This document shows positions 7,900 through 16,893 of a DNA stretch of 45,209 nt, piece by piece. The first letter of the stretch is position 1, and each line of letters opens with the position of its first letter. This stretch comes from an uncultured archaeon. GTDB taxonomy: Archaea > Nanobdellota > Nanobdellia > Pacearchaeales > GW2011-AR1. A program made the translations under genes and the position numbers. The stretch is from positions 1-45,209 of the forward strand of contig CAKZRD010000005.1 of NCBI GenBank assembly GCA_937143345.1, in the 5' to 3' direction. Under the pieces are notes generated by a model, which saw nothing but the letters and a program-made list of their open reading frames with translations, was not told the origin of the DNA and did no database searches.

Positions 7900-8665
7900 A
7901 AGAGCAAATCTGGACATAACAATCTTTATTATAATGGTTTTTATTATTTGTATTTATGCACTAGCCAACATAACTGCATATAAAAATAAACTAGAATTAA
8001 AATTAACAAGTTATACACAAGTAGAAAAAATTCAATTAGAAAAAAAAGATTTAGAATATTCTTTAAAGAAATATTTGGAAGAATGCTTAATAGAAAGTTA
8101 TTTTGAGATTATAGAAAAAAAAGAATTTTATGAAGGACAAGATATAGGAGGAATATTTTTTTTAAACAAAATAAAAGAAGATGCTAATGAAAATTTAATA
8201 AATAAAACAAAAAAATGCATAAAAGAAAAAGCAAAAAAAGATTATGATATCTATATAACACAAATTATTAGAGAATTACAAAAAGAAAAATTTTTAGAAA
8301 AATTAAAGAAAGAAAAGTTTGAACTAAATAATGAAGAAGAGATTTCGCTAAAAATAGAAGAAATTGATTTCTCAAAAGAAGAAGTAAAATACAGGAAAGA
8401 ATTAAAAACAAAATTTGTTTTTAGAGAAGAAAGACTTTTAAATTGGAATGATATAAACAAAACACTATTTTGTGAAAATGAAGAGTGTATTAAAAATTTA
8501 ACGAAAAACTTATTTTTCTTGGATATCGAAGAAAAAACAGAAAGTAGAAATAATAAAAATATTACATACAAAATTTACAACTTTATTTCTTTAAAAGAAT
8601 TTTATTTAAATGGAGAATTCAAAAAAATCTCTTTTGAAATAAAAAAATTAGAAAAAATTGAATAA
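7889..8665 (+). CDS. Pilin-like membrane-anchored protein with long charged domain
   Basis: MENKRANLDITIFIIMVFIICIYALANITAYKNK. Confidence 0.68.
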   Translation: MENKRANLDITIFIIMVFIICIYALANITAYKNKLELKLTSYTQVEKIQLEKKDLEYSLKKYLEECLIESYFEIIEKKEFYEGQDIGGIFFLNKIKEDANENLINKTKKCIKEKAKKDYDIYITQIIRELQKEKFLEKLKKEKFELNNEEEISLKIEEIDFSKEEVKYRKELKTKFVFREERLLNWNDINKTLFCENEECIKNLTKNLFFLDIEEKTESRNNKNITYKIYNFISLKEFYLNGEFKKISFEIKKLEKIE

Positions 8666-8668
8666 AAA

Positions 8669-9703
8669 CTAATTAAAAAAATCTTTCAAAGAAACTTGTT
8701 TTTTTTCTTCTTCTATTTCTCTTAATTTTTCTAATGCCTTATCTACTCTTTCCTCTGAAAAATCTCTTTCTAATAAGATTTTCTTAACTTTTTCAAAATC
8801 TGGTTTAATTTTGTCAATTTTTTTTATTCCGTTGCCTTTATATTCTTTAAATTCCTTAAAAATTTCTTGCCAGTTGAAATCCATCACGTATTTTCCGCTT
8901 TTGTATATGTAATCAAAGATTATGGTAGGATATCTGAATTTTCTTACTATTTCTAAAGCTCTTTTTTGACCTAATCCTTTAACTCCACCAATATTAAAAT
9001 CTGTCCCTGTGAGTATTCCTAAACTAATTAATTGATCTCTATCGATCTGTAAACTCTCTAAAACTTGCTGTAATTCAATAAACTCTATATTAACATCTAC
9101 TAAAATTCCCGAAGATGTTTTTCTTTTTCTCGCAAGAGTCAGATTTCTTATTAAACGAGGGGTGCCATAAAGAAGAGCATCATAATCTTGAGAAGCAGAT
9201 GCCCAAACTAATCCTGCTCTTGCTAAAAAAGAAGCTTCTGCCTCGCCTTCATTTAAGGATTCAACAAAAGAAATTCCTAACGCTTTTAAGATTTCTTTGC
9301 TTTCGTTGACAATCTCTTCATTTATTTTAACAAATTGTTTAGAATATTTGTTCATGCTTTCTATGTCCCCAGATTTTTTTGCATCAGTGTATTTCTCCAT
9401 AGCAATTCTTTTTCTTTCTGCTCTTTCATTGAGTTCTTTTTCTTTTAGATGAGAGGGTTTTCCATCGAAAACATAAACTAAATTTATTCCTTCACTCAAT
9501 AAAGAGATATTTCTATAAAAAAGACCTGACAAGTGGGAAGTTATTTTTCCCTTAGAATCCATCAAAGGAGTTCCATCTTGTTGCCTAATAGTTGTCAAAA
9601 ATTGATATAAAGTATTCATAGCGTCTACTGCAATTGTTTTTCCTTTTAAAAGAGAAAGATTTATTTCCTTTCTTGGGATTATTTCAGCAATTTGCACTCC
9701 CAT
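8669..9703 (-). CDS. fen: Flap endonuclease 1
   Basis: XPG N and I motifs (AVDAMNTLYQFL...VYVFDGKPSHLK...EGEAEASFLARAG); C-terminal PIP box QVSLKDFF. Confidence 0.97.
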   Translation of the reverse strand: MGVQIAEIIPRKEINLSLLKGKTIAVDAMNTLYQFLTTIRQQDGTPLMDSKGKITSHLSGLFYRNISLLSEGINLVYVFDGKPSHLKEKELNERAERKRIAMEKYTDAKKSGDIESMNKYSKQFVKINEEIVNESKEILKALGISFVESLNEGEAEASFLARAGLVWASASQDYDALLYGTPRLIRNLTLARKRKTSSGILVDVNIEFIELQQVLESLQIDRDQLISLGILTGTDFNIGGVKGLGQKRALEIVRKFRYPTIIFDYIYKSGKYVMDFNWQEIFKEFKEYKGNGIKKIDKIKPDFEKVKKILLERDFSEERVDKALEKLREIEEEKKQVSLKDFFN

Positions 9704-9777
9704 AAAAGTAATAAGAAAAGAGGGTTAATAAGTTTATCTTAGAATAAATTTAAATAAGAAAGAAAATTGATTATTAC

Positions 9778-12111
9778 ATGGATAAAGGGTTTATTGTTTA
9801 TTCAGATTATGAAACAAGAGAAAACAAAACATTTGTTCAAATCTATGGAAGATTAAAAAATGGACAAAGTTTTGCAATAGAAAAACTATTTACTCCTTAT
9901 TTTTTTATAAAAAAAGAAGATGAAAAAAAATTATTTAGAGAATCAAAAGTTAAAATAGAAAAATGCGAAGAAAAAACATTTGATGAAAAAGAAACTTTGA
10001 AATTAATTTTTGAAAATTATGAAGAACAAAAAAATTTCTTAAAGAAAATAGATGAATTGAAAATAGAAACTTTTGAAGCAGACTTAAAACCAAACACAAG
10101 ATTCTTAATAGATAATGATTTTTTTGGAAAAATCGAAATAGAAGGAGATTATAAAACAGAAAATGAAAAAGTTGAAAGATTCTATTTTGAACCTGAAATA
10201 AAAAAAGATTTGTCTGACGAAAAAATTTATCTTAAAATTCTTTCCTTAGATATTGAAACATCTACAAAAGGAGAAATCTATTGTGTTAGTCTATACTCAA
10301 AAAATTATAGAAAAAGTCTTATTCTTTCAAAAGAAGAAATAAAAAATGCGAACAATTTTTCAACAGAAGAAAAACTCTTAGAGGAACTAAAAAAAGAAAT
10401 AATTTCATTTGATCCCGATATAATTGTAGGTTGGAATTTAATTGACTTTGATCTTCTCTATTTAAAAGAAGCATATAAAAGAAATAAAATACTATTTGAT
10501 TTTGGAAGGAAAAAAGGAGAAGTAAAATTAAAAATAGAAAAAAACTTTTTTAGAAACTCTAGTGCAAATATTGTTGGAAGAATTGTTTTAGATGGACTAA
10601 ACTTGATTAAAGATCCTTTTATTCAAGAATCTCCTTCAATAAAATCAATTAAAACAAACTCTTATTCTTTAGAAGATGTCTCTCAAGCTTTTCTTGGAAA
10701 AGGAAAGATAATCTCTAAAAAAGACAGACATAAAGAAATAGAAGAACTTTATAAAATAAATAAAGAAAAACTTGTCGAATATAACCTAAATGATTGCTTA
10801 CTCGTTTATGAAATTTTAGAAAAAACAAAAATGATTGATTTAGCTATAGAAAGAAGCGAACTAACAGGATTGCAATTAAACAAGCTTTTGGGTTCTATTG
10901 CTGCCTTTGATTCTTTATATATAAGAGAAGCAAGAAAAAGAAAACTTGTCTCTCCGACGACAAAAGTTAGAAACAAAGAAAAAAGAATAAAAGGCGGTTA
11001 TGTTATAACTCCAAGACCGGGAGTTTACAAAAATGTTTTGACATTCGATTTTAAATCACTTTATCCTTCAATAATAAAAACCTTTAATATAGACCCTGCA
11101 AGCTTTCTCCATAAAAAAGAAAAAAATGCAATTGTTTCTCCAAATGGTGCTTATTTTAGAAATAATGAAGGAATTCTTCCAGAAATATTGGGAAAGTTAC
11201 ACGAAGCTAGAGAAAAAGCCAAAAGAGAGAAAAGAGAGCTCTCGAACTATGCAATAAAAATAATAATGAACACTTTCTTCGGAGTTTTAGCAAGCCCAAA
11301 CTGCAGATATTTTGATTTACAAATAGCTAACGCAATAACTCATTTTGGACAAGAAATAATAAAGATGACTTCAAAAATTATCGAAGAAAAAAATTTTGAA
11401 GTTATTTATGGAGATACGGATAGTGTTTTTGTAAATACAAAACTAGAAAAAGAAGAAGCAAAAAAACTAACAAACATTCTTTCAAAAGAAATTAATTCTT
11501 TTTATAAAAATTATGTTAAAGAAAGATTTAATCGAAATTCTTATCTAGAACTTGAGTTTGACACTTTCTATGACTTTTTAATAATTCCAAAAATGAGAGC
11601 AGAAGAGGAAAAAAGAGGTGCAAAAAAAAGATATGCTGGTATAGTTACAAAAGAAGGGAAAGAAAAACTTGAAATCGTCGGACTTGAAGCAATACGGGGT
11701 GACTGGACAGAAGCCGCAAAAAACTTTCAAAAAGAACTTTTACTAAAAATTTTTAAAAATGAAGAAGTTATCTCTTTTATAAAAGATTATATAAAAAATC
11801 TTAAAGAAAGAAAACTAGATAAAGAACTTATTTATAAAAAATCTATAAGAAAAGATCTTGAAAATTATACTAAAACAACACCGCCACATGTTAAAGCAGC
11901 CCGCCAACTTGATGATTTAGATAATAACTTAATAGAGTATTATATAACAACAGAAGGCCCAGAACCAATTCAAAAATTAAAGCACAAAATTGATTATGAA
12001 CATTATATAGAAAAACAAATAAAACCTATCGCTAAAACAATTTTAGAAACTGCCGGAATTGATTTTGAAAAAGCATTTAATGAAGAAAAACAGAAGAAAT
12101 TGCTTATTTAA
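9778..12111 (+). CDS. polB: Family B DNA polymerase with intact 3'-5' exonuclease motifs
   Basis: LDIETS, GWNLIDFD, YNLND; DFKSLYPSI, YGDTDS; TATA-like 29 nt upstream. Confidence 0.97.
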   Translation: MDKGFIVYSDYETRENKTFVQIYGRLKNGQSFAIEKLFTPYFFIKKEDEKKLFRESKVKIEKCEEKTFDEKETLKLIFENYEEQKNFLKKIDELKIETFEADLKPNTRFLIDNDFFGKIEIEGDYKTENEKVERFYFEPEIKKDLSDEKIYLKILSLDIETSTKGEIYCVSLYSKNYRKSLILSKEEIKNANNFSTEEKLLEELKKEIISFDPDIIVGWNLIDFDLLYLKEAYKRNKILFDFGRKKGEVKLKIEKNFFRNSSANIVGRIVLDGLNLIKDPFIQESPSIKSIKTNSYSLEDVSQAFLGKGKIISKKDRHKEIEELYKINKEKLVEYNLNDCLLVYEILEKTKMIDLAIERSELTGLQLNKLLGSIAAFDSLYIREARKRKLVSPTTKVRNKEKRIKGGYVITPRPGVYKNVLTFDFKSLYPSIIKTFNIDPASFLHKKEKNAIVSPNGAYFRNNEGILPEILGKLHEAREKAKREKRELSNYAIKIIMNTFFGVLASPNCRYFDLQIANAITHFGQEIIKMTSKIIEEKNFEVIYGDTDSVFVNTKLEKEEAKKLTNILSKEINSFYKNYVKERFNRNSYLELEFDTFYDFLIIPKMRAEEEKRGAKKRYAGIVTKEGKEKLEIVGLEAIRGDWTEAAKNFQKELLLKIFKNEEVISFIKDYIKNLKERKLDKELIYKKSIRKDLENYTKTTPPHVKAARQLDDLDNNLIEYYITTEGPEPIQKLKHKIDYEHYIEKQIKPIAKTILETAGIDFEKAFNEEKQKKLLI

Positions 12112-12113
12112 TA

Positions 12114-13085
12114 ATGGAAAAAACTTACAAATACAATCCAAAAAAAGAGTTTGAAGAAAGAATAAAAAAAATTTTACCTGATGAAAAAGATATGGAAGAG
12201 TTTTGGAAATTTTGCCATACTGAACCGATTAATTCTATAAGGTGTAATACCTTAAAAATTTCTCCTGAAAAATTAAAAGAGAAAATTTCAAAATATTGTT
12301 GGAAATTAAAACAACCTTTCAAAGAATACCCTGAAATTTTTATAATAGAAAAAGAAACTGATTTAAAACCTGGAGAAATTGGAAAAACTATTGAACATAT
12401 TCTTGGTTATTATTATGTACAAGATATTTCTTCTATGATGCCACCAATAGCCCTATCCCCACAAAAAGACGATATTATTTTAGATTTGTGTGCTTCTCCA
12501 GGTTCAAAAACTACTCAAATGGCTGCAATGATGAAAAACAAAGGTACGATTATAGCAAATGATTTAACAGTAAACAGAACGATGATTTTAAACGCAAACT
12601 TAGAAAAATGTGGAGTAACAAACACGATAGTAACGAGAAAAGATGCGGTTAGATTTTGTCAAATATGGAATAAAAAAATAAAGAAAAAATTTGATAAAAT
12701 TCTTTTAGATGTACCATGCTCTGGAGAAGGAACTCTAAGAAAAAGCCCGCATACTATGGAGATCTGGAATTTAAATTTTATAAAATCTTTATCACAACAA
12801 CAAAAAAAGATTTGCTCTGCAGCAATACCTTTATTAAAGAAAGACGGAGTTTTAGTTTATTCGACATGCACTTTGTCAATAGAAGAAAACGAAGAAGTCG
12901 TTGATTTTATGTTAAAAAATTTTAATCTTGAAATAGAAGATTTTTTCCTACCTATCAAGACACGAGAAGGTATTAGTAACTGGGAAGGAAAAAAATTCAA
13001 CGAAAAAATTAAATTTTGCAAAAGAATTTACCCTCACGATAACGACAGCGACGGATTTTTTTTAGCAAAAATGAGAAAAAAATGA
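12114..13085 (+). CDS. NOL1/NOP2/Sun (NSUN) family RNA m5C methyltransferase
   Basis: LDLCASPGSKTTQMA, DVPCSGEGTLRK, STCTLSIEENEEVV. Confidence 0.95.
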   Translation: MEKTYKYNPKKEFEERIKKILPDEKDMEEFWKFCHTEPINSIRCNTLKISPEKLKEKISKYCWKLKQPFKEYPEIFIIEKETDLKPGEIGKTIEHILGYYYVQDISSMMPPIALSPQKDDIILDLCASPGSKTTQMAAMMKNKGTIIANDLTVNRTMILNANLEKCGVTNTIVTRKDAVRFCQIWNKKIKKKFDKILLDVPCSGEGTLRKSPHTMEIWNLNFIKSLSQQQKKICSAAIPLLKKDGVLVYSTCTLSIEENEEVVDFMLKNFNLEIEDFFLPIKTREGISNWEGKKFNEKIKFCKRIYPHDNDSDGFFLAKMRKK

Positions 13086-13564
13086 AAATCGAAATAATTG
13101 AAAAAAAAGAGAAAGAAAAACTTCTAGAAAAACTATCTTATTTAGGAAATTTAAAAACAGAAAATCTTTTTGTAAAAACTGGTGAAAAAATAAGAATGTT
13201 TAGCGGTAATTTAGATAAAGAAGAAATAAAAAAAATATGGCGGAATTTTATGATTGAGGGAATCGGTCTTTACATAATAAAAGATTTTAAAAATAAAAAG
13301 AAAAATTTTGAAGAAACACGACTCTCCTTAGAGGGATTGTATTTTTTTAAAGAACAAATAAAAAGTTCAATTGTTGAAATAGACGAAGAACAAAAAAATA
13401 AATGGTTTAAAGGAGAGACTATAACACTAAAAGAAGAGCAAAAGAAAAATATTCAAAATCAAATTGTTGTGTTGAAATTTGGTGAAGATTTCTTAGGTAC
13501 CGGGAAAATTAAAGAAGAAAAAATTTATAATTATTTACCTAAAGAAAGAAGAATAAAAAACTAA
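13082..13564 (+). CDS. RsmF/NOL1-associated C-terminal-like (PUA-like) protein
   Basis: Coupled to NSUN methyltransferase; C-terminal VVLKFGEDFLGTGKIKEEKIYNYLPKERRI. Confidence 0.6.
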   Translation: MKIEIIEKKEKEKLLEKLSYLGNLKTENLFVKTGEKIRMFSGNLDKEEIKKIWRNFMIEGIGLYIIKDFKNKKKNFEETRLSLEGLYFFKEQIKSSIVEIDEEQKNKWFKGETITLKEEQKKNIQNQIVVLKFGEDFLGTGKIKEEKIYNYLPKERRIKN

Positions 13565-13565
13565 A

Positions 13566-14471
13566 ATGAATAAAGGAGAATTTGAAAACTACTTGAAAGC
13601 GGGAAAAATAGCTTCGAAAGTAAAAAAAGAAACTAAAAATTTTATAAAAAAAGATCTCTCTTTAATAAAAATTGCAGAGTTTATTGAAGAAAAAATTAAA
13701 AAAGAAGATGGCAATCTTGCTTTTCCTGTAAATCTTTCTTTAAACGAAATTGCTGCACATTATACTCCTTCTTTAAATGACGAAACAAAAGCAAGCGGTT
13801 TGTTAAAAATCGATTTCGGTGTTGAAATTGAAGGGTTTATTGCAGATCTTGCTTTTTCGTTAGACTTAACGGAGGAAAAAAAATATCAAAAAATGATAAA
13901 CTTAAATGAAGAAATTTTAAAAAAAACTATAGCCTCATTAGATTACGAAAGCAAAGTTTGCGATATCGGAGAAAAAATTTCCGAGTTTTTAAATGAAAAG
14001 GAATTTAAAATAATAAAAAATTTAACAGGTCATTCTCTTAGTAAATATCAGATTCATTCAGATCCCCCAATCCCAAATACAAAAAATAATTGCAAAATTC
14101 CTTTAAAAGAGAAAGCTATTGCGATAGAACCTTTTTTAACAAAAGGGGTTGGCGAAGTTATCGAAGGAAAAGAATCCGAAATCTTTATGCTTATAGATGA
14201 AAACAAAAAACCGCGAGATATCGAAGCAAGAAAACTTTTAGATTTTATAAAAAAAGAATATAAAACAAAACCTTTTTGTAAAAGATGGCTCGAAAAAAAA
14301 GGATTTAAAAAAATTTATCTGTCCTTTTTAGTCAGAGAAAAAATTATTTACAATTTTCCAATCTTAATTGAAAAAAGCAAATCTCCTGTAAGCCAAGCAG
14401 AAGAAACACTAATTTTTTTTGATGGAAGAAAAATTCTAACTACGAACAAAGACTTTGATTTTCATACTTAA
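13566..14471 (+). CDS. map: Type II methionine aminopeptidase
   Basis: NEIAAHYTPSLNDE, KIDFGVEIEGFIADLAFS, LTGHSLSKYQIH, AIEPFLTKG, SQAEETLIF: metal ligands intact. Confidence 0.95.
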   Translation: MNKGEFENYLKAGKIASKVKKETKNFIKKDLSLIKIAEFIEEKIKKEDGNLAFPVNLSLNEIAAHYTPSLNDETKASGLLKIDFGVEIEGFIADLAFSLDLTEEKKYQKMINLNEEILKKTIASLDYESKVCDIGEKISEFLNEKEFKIIKNLTGHSLSKYQIHSDPPIPNTKNNCKIPLKEKAIAIEPFLTKGVGEVIEGKESEIFMLIDENKKPRDIEARKLLDFIKKEYKTKPFCKRWLEKKGFKKIYLSFLVREKIIYNFPILIEKSKSPVSQAEETLIFFDGRKILTTNKDFDFHT

Positions 14472-14522
14472 TAAAATTTAAAAAATAGAGAAATTTAAAA
14501 ATTCTGATTTATTTTTTTATTT

Positions 14523-15428
14523 ATGCCTGTAAATGCTAGTCCTGATTTTGTAAAAGCAGAGAAAGAGTATATTGAAGCAAAAACTCTTGAGGAAAAAATA
14601 GAAAAAATAAAAAAAATGATTTCTCTTGCTCCATCACACAAAGGAGCTGAAAACTTTCGAGCAGAATTAAAATCTCGTCTAAAAAAGCTAACGGAAAAAT
14701 TAGAAAAACAAAAAACAACGGGAAAAACAACTAAAAAAGGAATAAAAAAGGGAAAAGTTCAAAGTATATTAGTAGGATTTTCTAATGTTGGAAAAACAAC
14801 TTTATTTAAAAATTTAACACAAAAAGAAATAACAATTTCCCATTATCCTTTTTCAACAAGAGAACCTGAACTTGGTACCTTAAACTTTGAAGACATTAAA
14901 ATACAAATAATAGACTTACCTTCATTTCCTTATGGAGATTTAGGATTAATAAATAATACTGACACCATTATTTTAGTCGTTGATTCTTTAGAACAAATTG
15001 AAGAATCAAAAAAATATTTAGAAAAATCAAAAGCAAAAAAAATTTTGATATTTAATAAGAAAGATCTCCTTAAAGAAGAAGAAAAAAGAAAAATCTCTGA
15101 AAAAATAAAATCTGAATACAAAGAATTTTTTTGTTTTTTCCTTTTAGACCAAAACGAAAATTTAGAAGAATTAAAAAAGAAAATTTTTGAAAGCTTTGGC
15201 GTTATAAGAGTTTACACAAAAGAACCTAAAAAAGAAGTTTCAAAAGAACCTTTAATCCTTAAAGAAAACTCAAAAGTTTTTGACGCTATAGAAAAAATTT
15301 CAAAATCTCTTTTGGGTAAAGTTAAATTCGCTAAAATTTGGGGCCAATCATCAAAATTTCAAGGACAATTTGTTGGATTAGATCATATCTTAAAAGATAA
15401 AGATATAATTGAATTAAAAATAGAATGA
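14523..15428 (+). CDS. DRG/OBG-type GTPase with TGS-like C-terminus
   Basis: GFSNVGKTTLFKNLT, DLPSFPYGDLGL, FNKKDLL; C-terminal WGQSSKFQGQFVGLDHILKDKDIIELKI. Confidence 0.88.
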   Translation: MPVNASPDFVKAEKEYIEAKTLEEKIEKIKKMISLAPSHKGAENFRAELKSRLKKLTEKLEKQKTTGKTTKKGIKKGKVQSILVGFSNVGKTTLFKNLTQKEITISHYPFSTREPELGTLNFEDIKIQIIDLPSFPYGDLGLINNTDTIILVVDSLEQIEESKKYLEKSKAKKILIFNKKDLLKEEEKRKISEKIKSEYKEFFCFFLLDQNENLEELKKKIFESFGVIRVYTKEPKKEVSKEPLILKENSKVFDAIEKISKSLLGKVKFAKIWGQSSKFQGQFVGLDHILKDKDIIELKIE

Positions 15429-15697
15429 AAAAGGAAAGATTATTCTTAATTTTAAGTATAATTTCGATTTTGGTATTGCTTCTTTTGACAGAATTTCAAA
15501 AACCTTTAATCGAAGGAAAAATAAAATCTATAAAAAAATCTTTTCCAACAACAATAATTCTTGAGAACAATAATGAAGAAATAATTCTTTTTGAAAAAGA
15601 AACATCTCTAAAAAAAGACAACTTAATAAAAATTTTTGGTTCTAGACAAAATAAAAACCAAATAATAGCTACGAAAATAATATGTTTGAATTGTTAA
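15425..15697 (+). CDS. Small membrane-anchored OB-fold-like hypothetical protein
   Basis: One N-terminal TM helix then beta-rich 60 aa; ATGA overlap with upstream gene. Confidence 0.6.
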   Translation: MKKERLFLILSIISILVLLLLTEFQKPLIEGKIKSIKKSFPTTIILENNNEEIILFEKETSLKKDNLIKIFGSRQNKNQIIATKIICLNC

Positions 15698-16875
15698 TTT
15701 TTTTATTAATAGGAGTTTTTCTTGGAGTTTTGACAGGTTTAACTCCTGGAATCCACACGAACCTTTTAGCAGTTTTTCTTATTTCCTTTTCTCCTTTTCT
15801 CTTAAATTATTTTCAACCTATCTCAATAGTCGTTTTAATCGTAAGCATGGGATTAACAAATACTTTTATCGATGCAATTCCATCAATTTATTTAGGTGCC
15901 CCTGACGAAGAAAACTCTCTTTCAGTTCTACCCGGTCATAAAATGCTAATGGAAGGAAAAGGCCACGAAGCTGTTTTTTCAACCCTTGTTGGTTCAATTA
16001 TCGCGATAATAATTTTTTTAATAATAACACCACTATTGATTTATGTCTTACCAAAAATTGAAAATTTCATAGAAAAAATGATGGCCTTTTTCTTAATTTG
16101 GGCTGCAATTTTTCTTTTAATAAAAGAAGAAGAAAGAAAAAAGTCCTTCATAATATTCGCTCTTTCTGGAGTCTTAGGAATTGCTTCAATGAACCTTTCT
16201 ATAAATCAACCGCTCTTGCCTTTATTGACTGGTCTCTTTGGAACATCTACTTTATTTTATTCAATCTCAAGGAATTCCTCTCCTCCAAAACAAATAATAG
16301 AAAAAAACAAAATAAATTTAAAAGAAATAAAAAAACCTTTTATTATAACAGCAATAATTTCGCCTATTTGTTCCTTTCTTCCTGGGATGGGAGCAAGTCA
16401 ATCTGCAATAATTGGCACAAGTTTTTTAAAGAAAATTTCTCAAAAAGAATTTTTAATTCTCGTCGGTAGTGTAAACACTCTTGTCTTATCTGTTTCTTTT
16501 TTAATTCTTTATTTAACAAATAAAAAACGGAGCGGTTTGGCAAACACAATTTCTCAATTAATGGTTTTGGGGCAAAAAGAAATTTTTTATATAATCTTAA
16601 CAATAATATTGACAACAGTAATTTGTATTTTTCTCACAATAAAAATTTCAAAATTCTTTGCAAAAAACATAACAAAAATAAACTACACGAAACTTTCGAT
16701 AATAATTTTAATTCTTCTTTTTGTAATTGTTTTTTTGATTAGTGGTTTTATGGGTCTCTTAGTTTTAATTTCTTCAACAATTCTAGGATTAACAACTAAT
16801 TTTCTTGGCGTGCGAAAAGGTCTTTTAATGGGTTGTCTAATGATCCCTACCATATTTTGGTATCTACCTTTTTAA
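15682..16875 (+). CDS. TctA/DUF112-like polytopic permease
   Basis: GVLTGLTPGIHTNLLA and PGMGASQSAIIG repeats characteristic of TctA/DUF112 halves; about 10 TM segments. Confidence 0.8.
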   Translation: MFELLIFLLIGVFLGVLTGLTPGIHTNLLAVFLISFSPFLLNYFQPISIVVLIVSMGLTNTFIDAIPSIYLGAPDEENSLSVLPGHKMLMEGKGHEAVFSTLVGSIIAIIIFLIITPLLIYVLPKIENFIEKMMAFFLIWAAIFLLIKEEERKKSFIIFALSGVLGIASMNLSINQPLLPLLTGLFGTSTLFYSISRNSSPPKQIIEKNKINLKEIKKPFIITAIISPICSFLPGMGASQSAIIGTSFLKKISQKEFLILVGSVNTLVLSVSFLILYLTNKKRSGLANTISQLMVLGQKEIFYIILTIILTTVICIFLTIKISKFFAKNITKINYTKLSIIILILLFVIVFLISGFMGLLVLISSTILGLTTNFLGVRKGLLMGCLMIPTIFWYLPF

Positions 16876-16893
16876 AAATTCAATAGAAATAAA

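Noticed and set aside
9778-12111. Possible intein in PolB
   Set aside because: Motifs DFKSLYPSI, NTFFG and YGDTDS are continuous and protein length is normal.
16098-16469. 123-aa plus ORF within the TctA-like permease
   Set aside because: Overlapping alternative frame of a clear multi-TM protein; no independent promoter.
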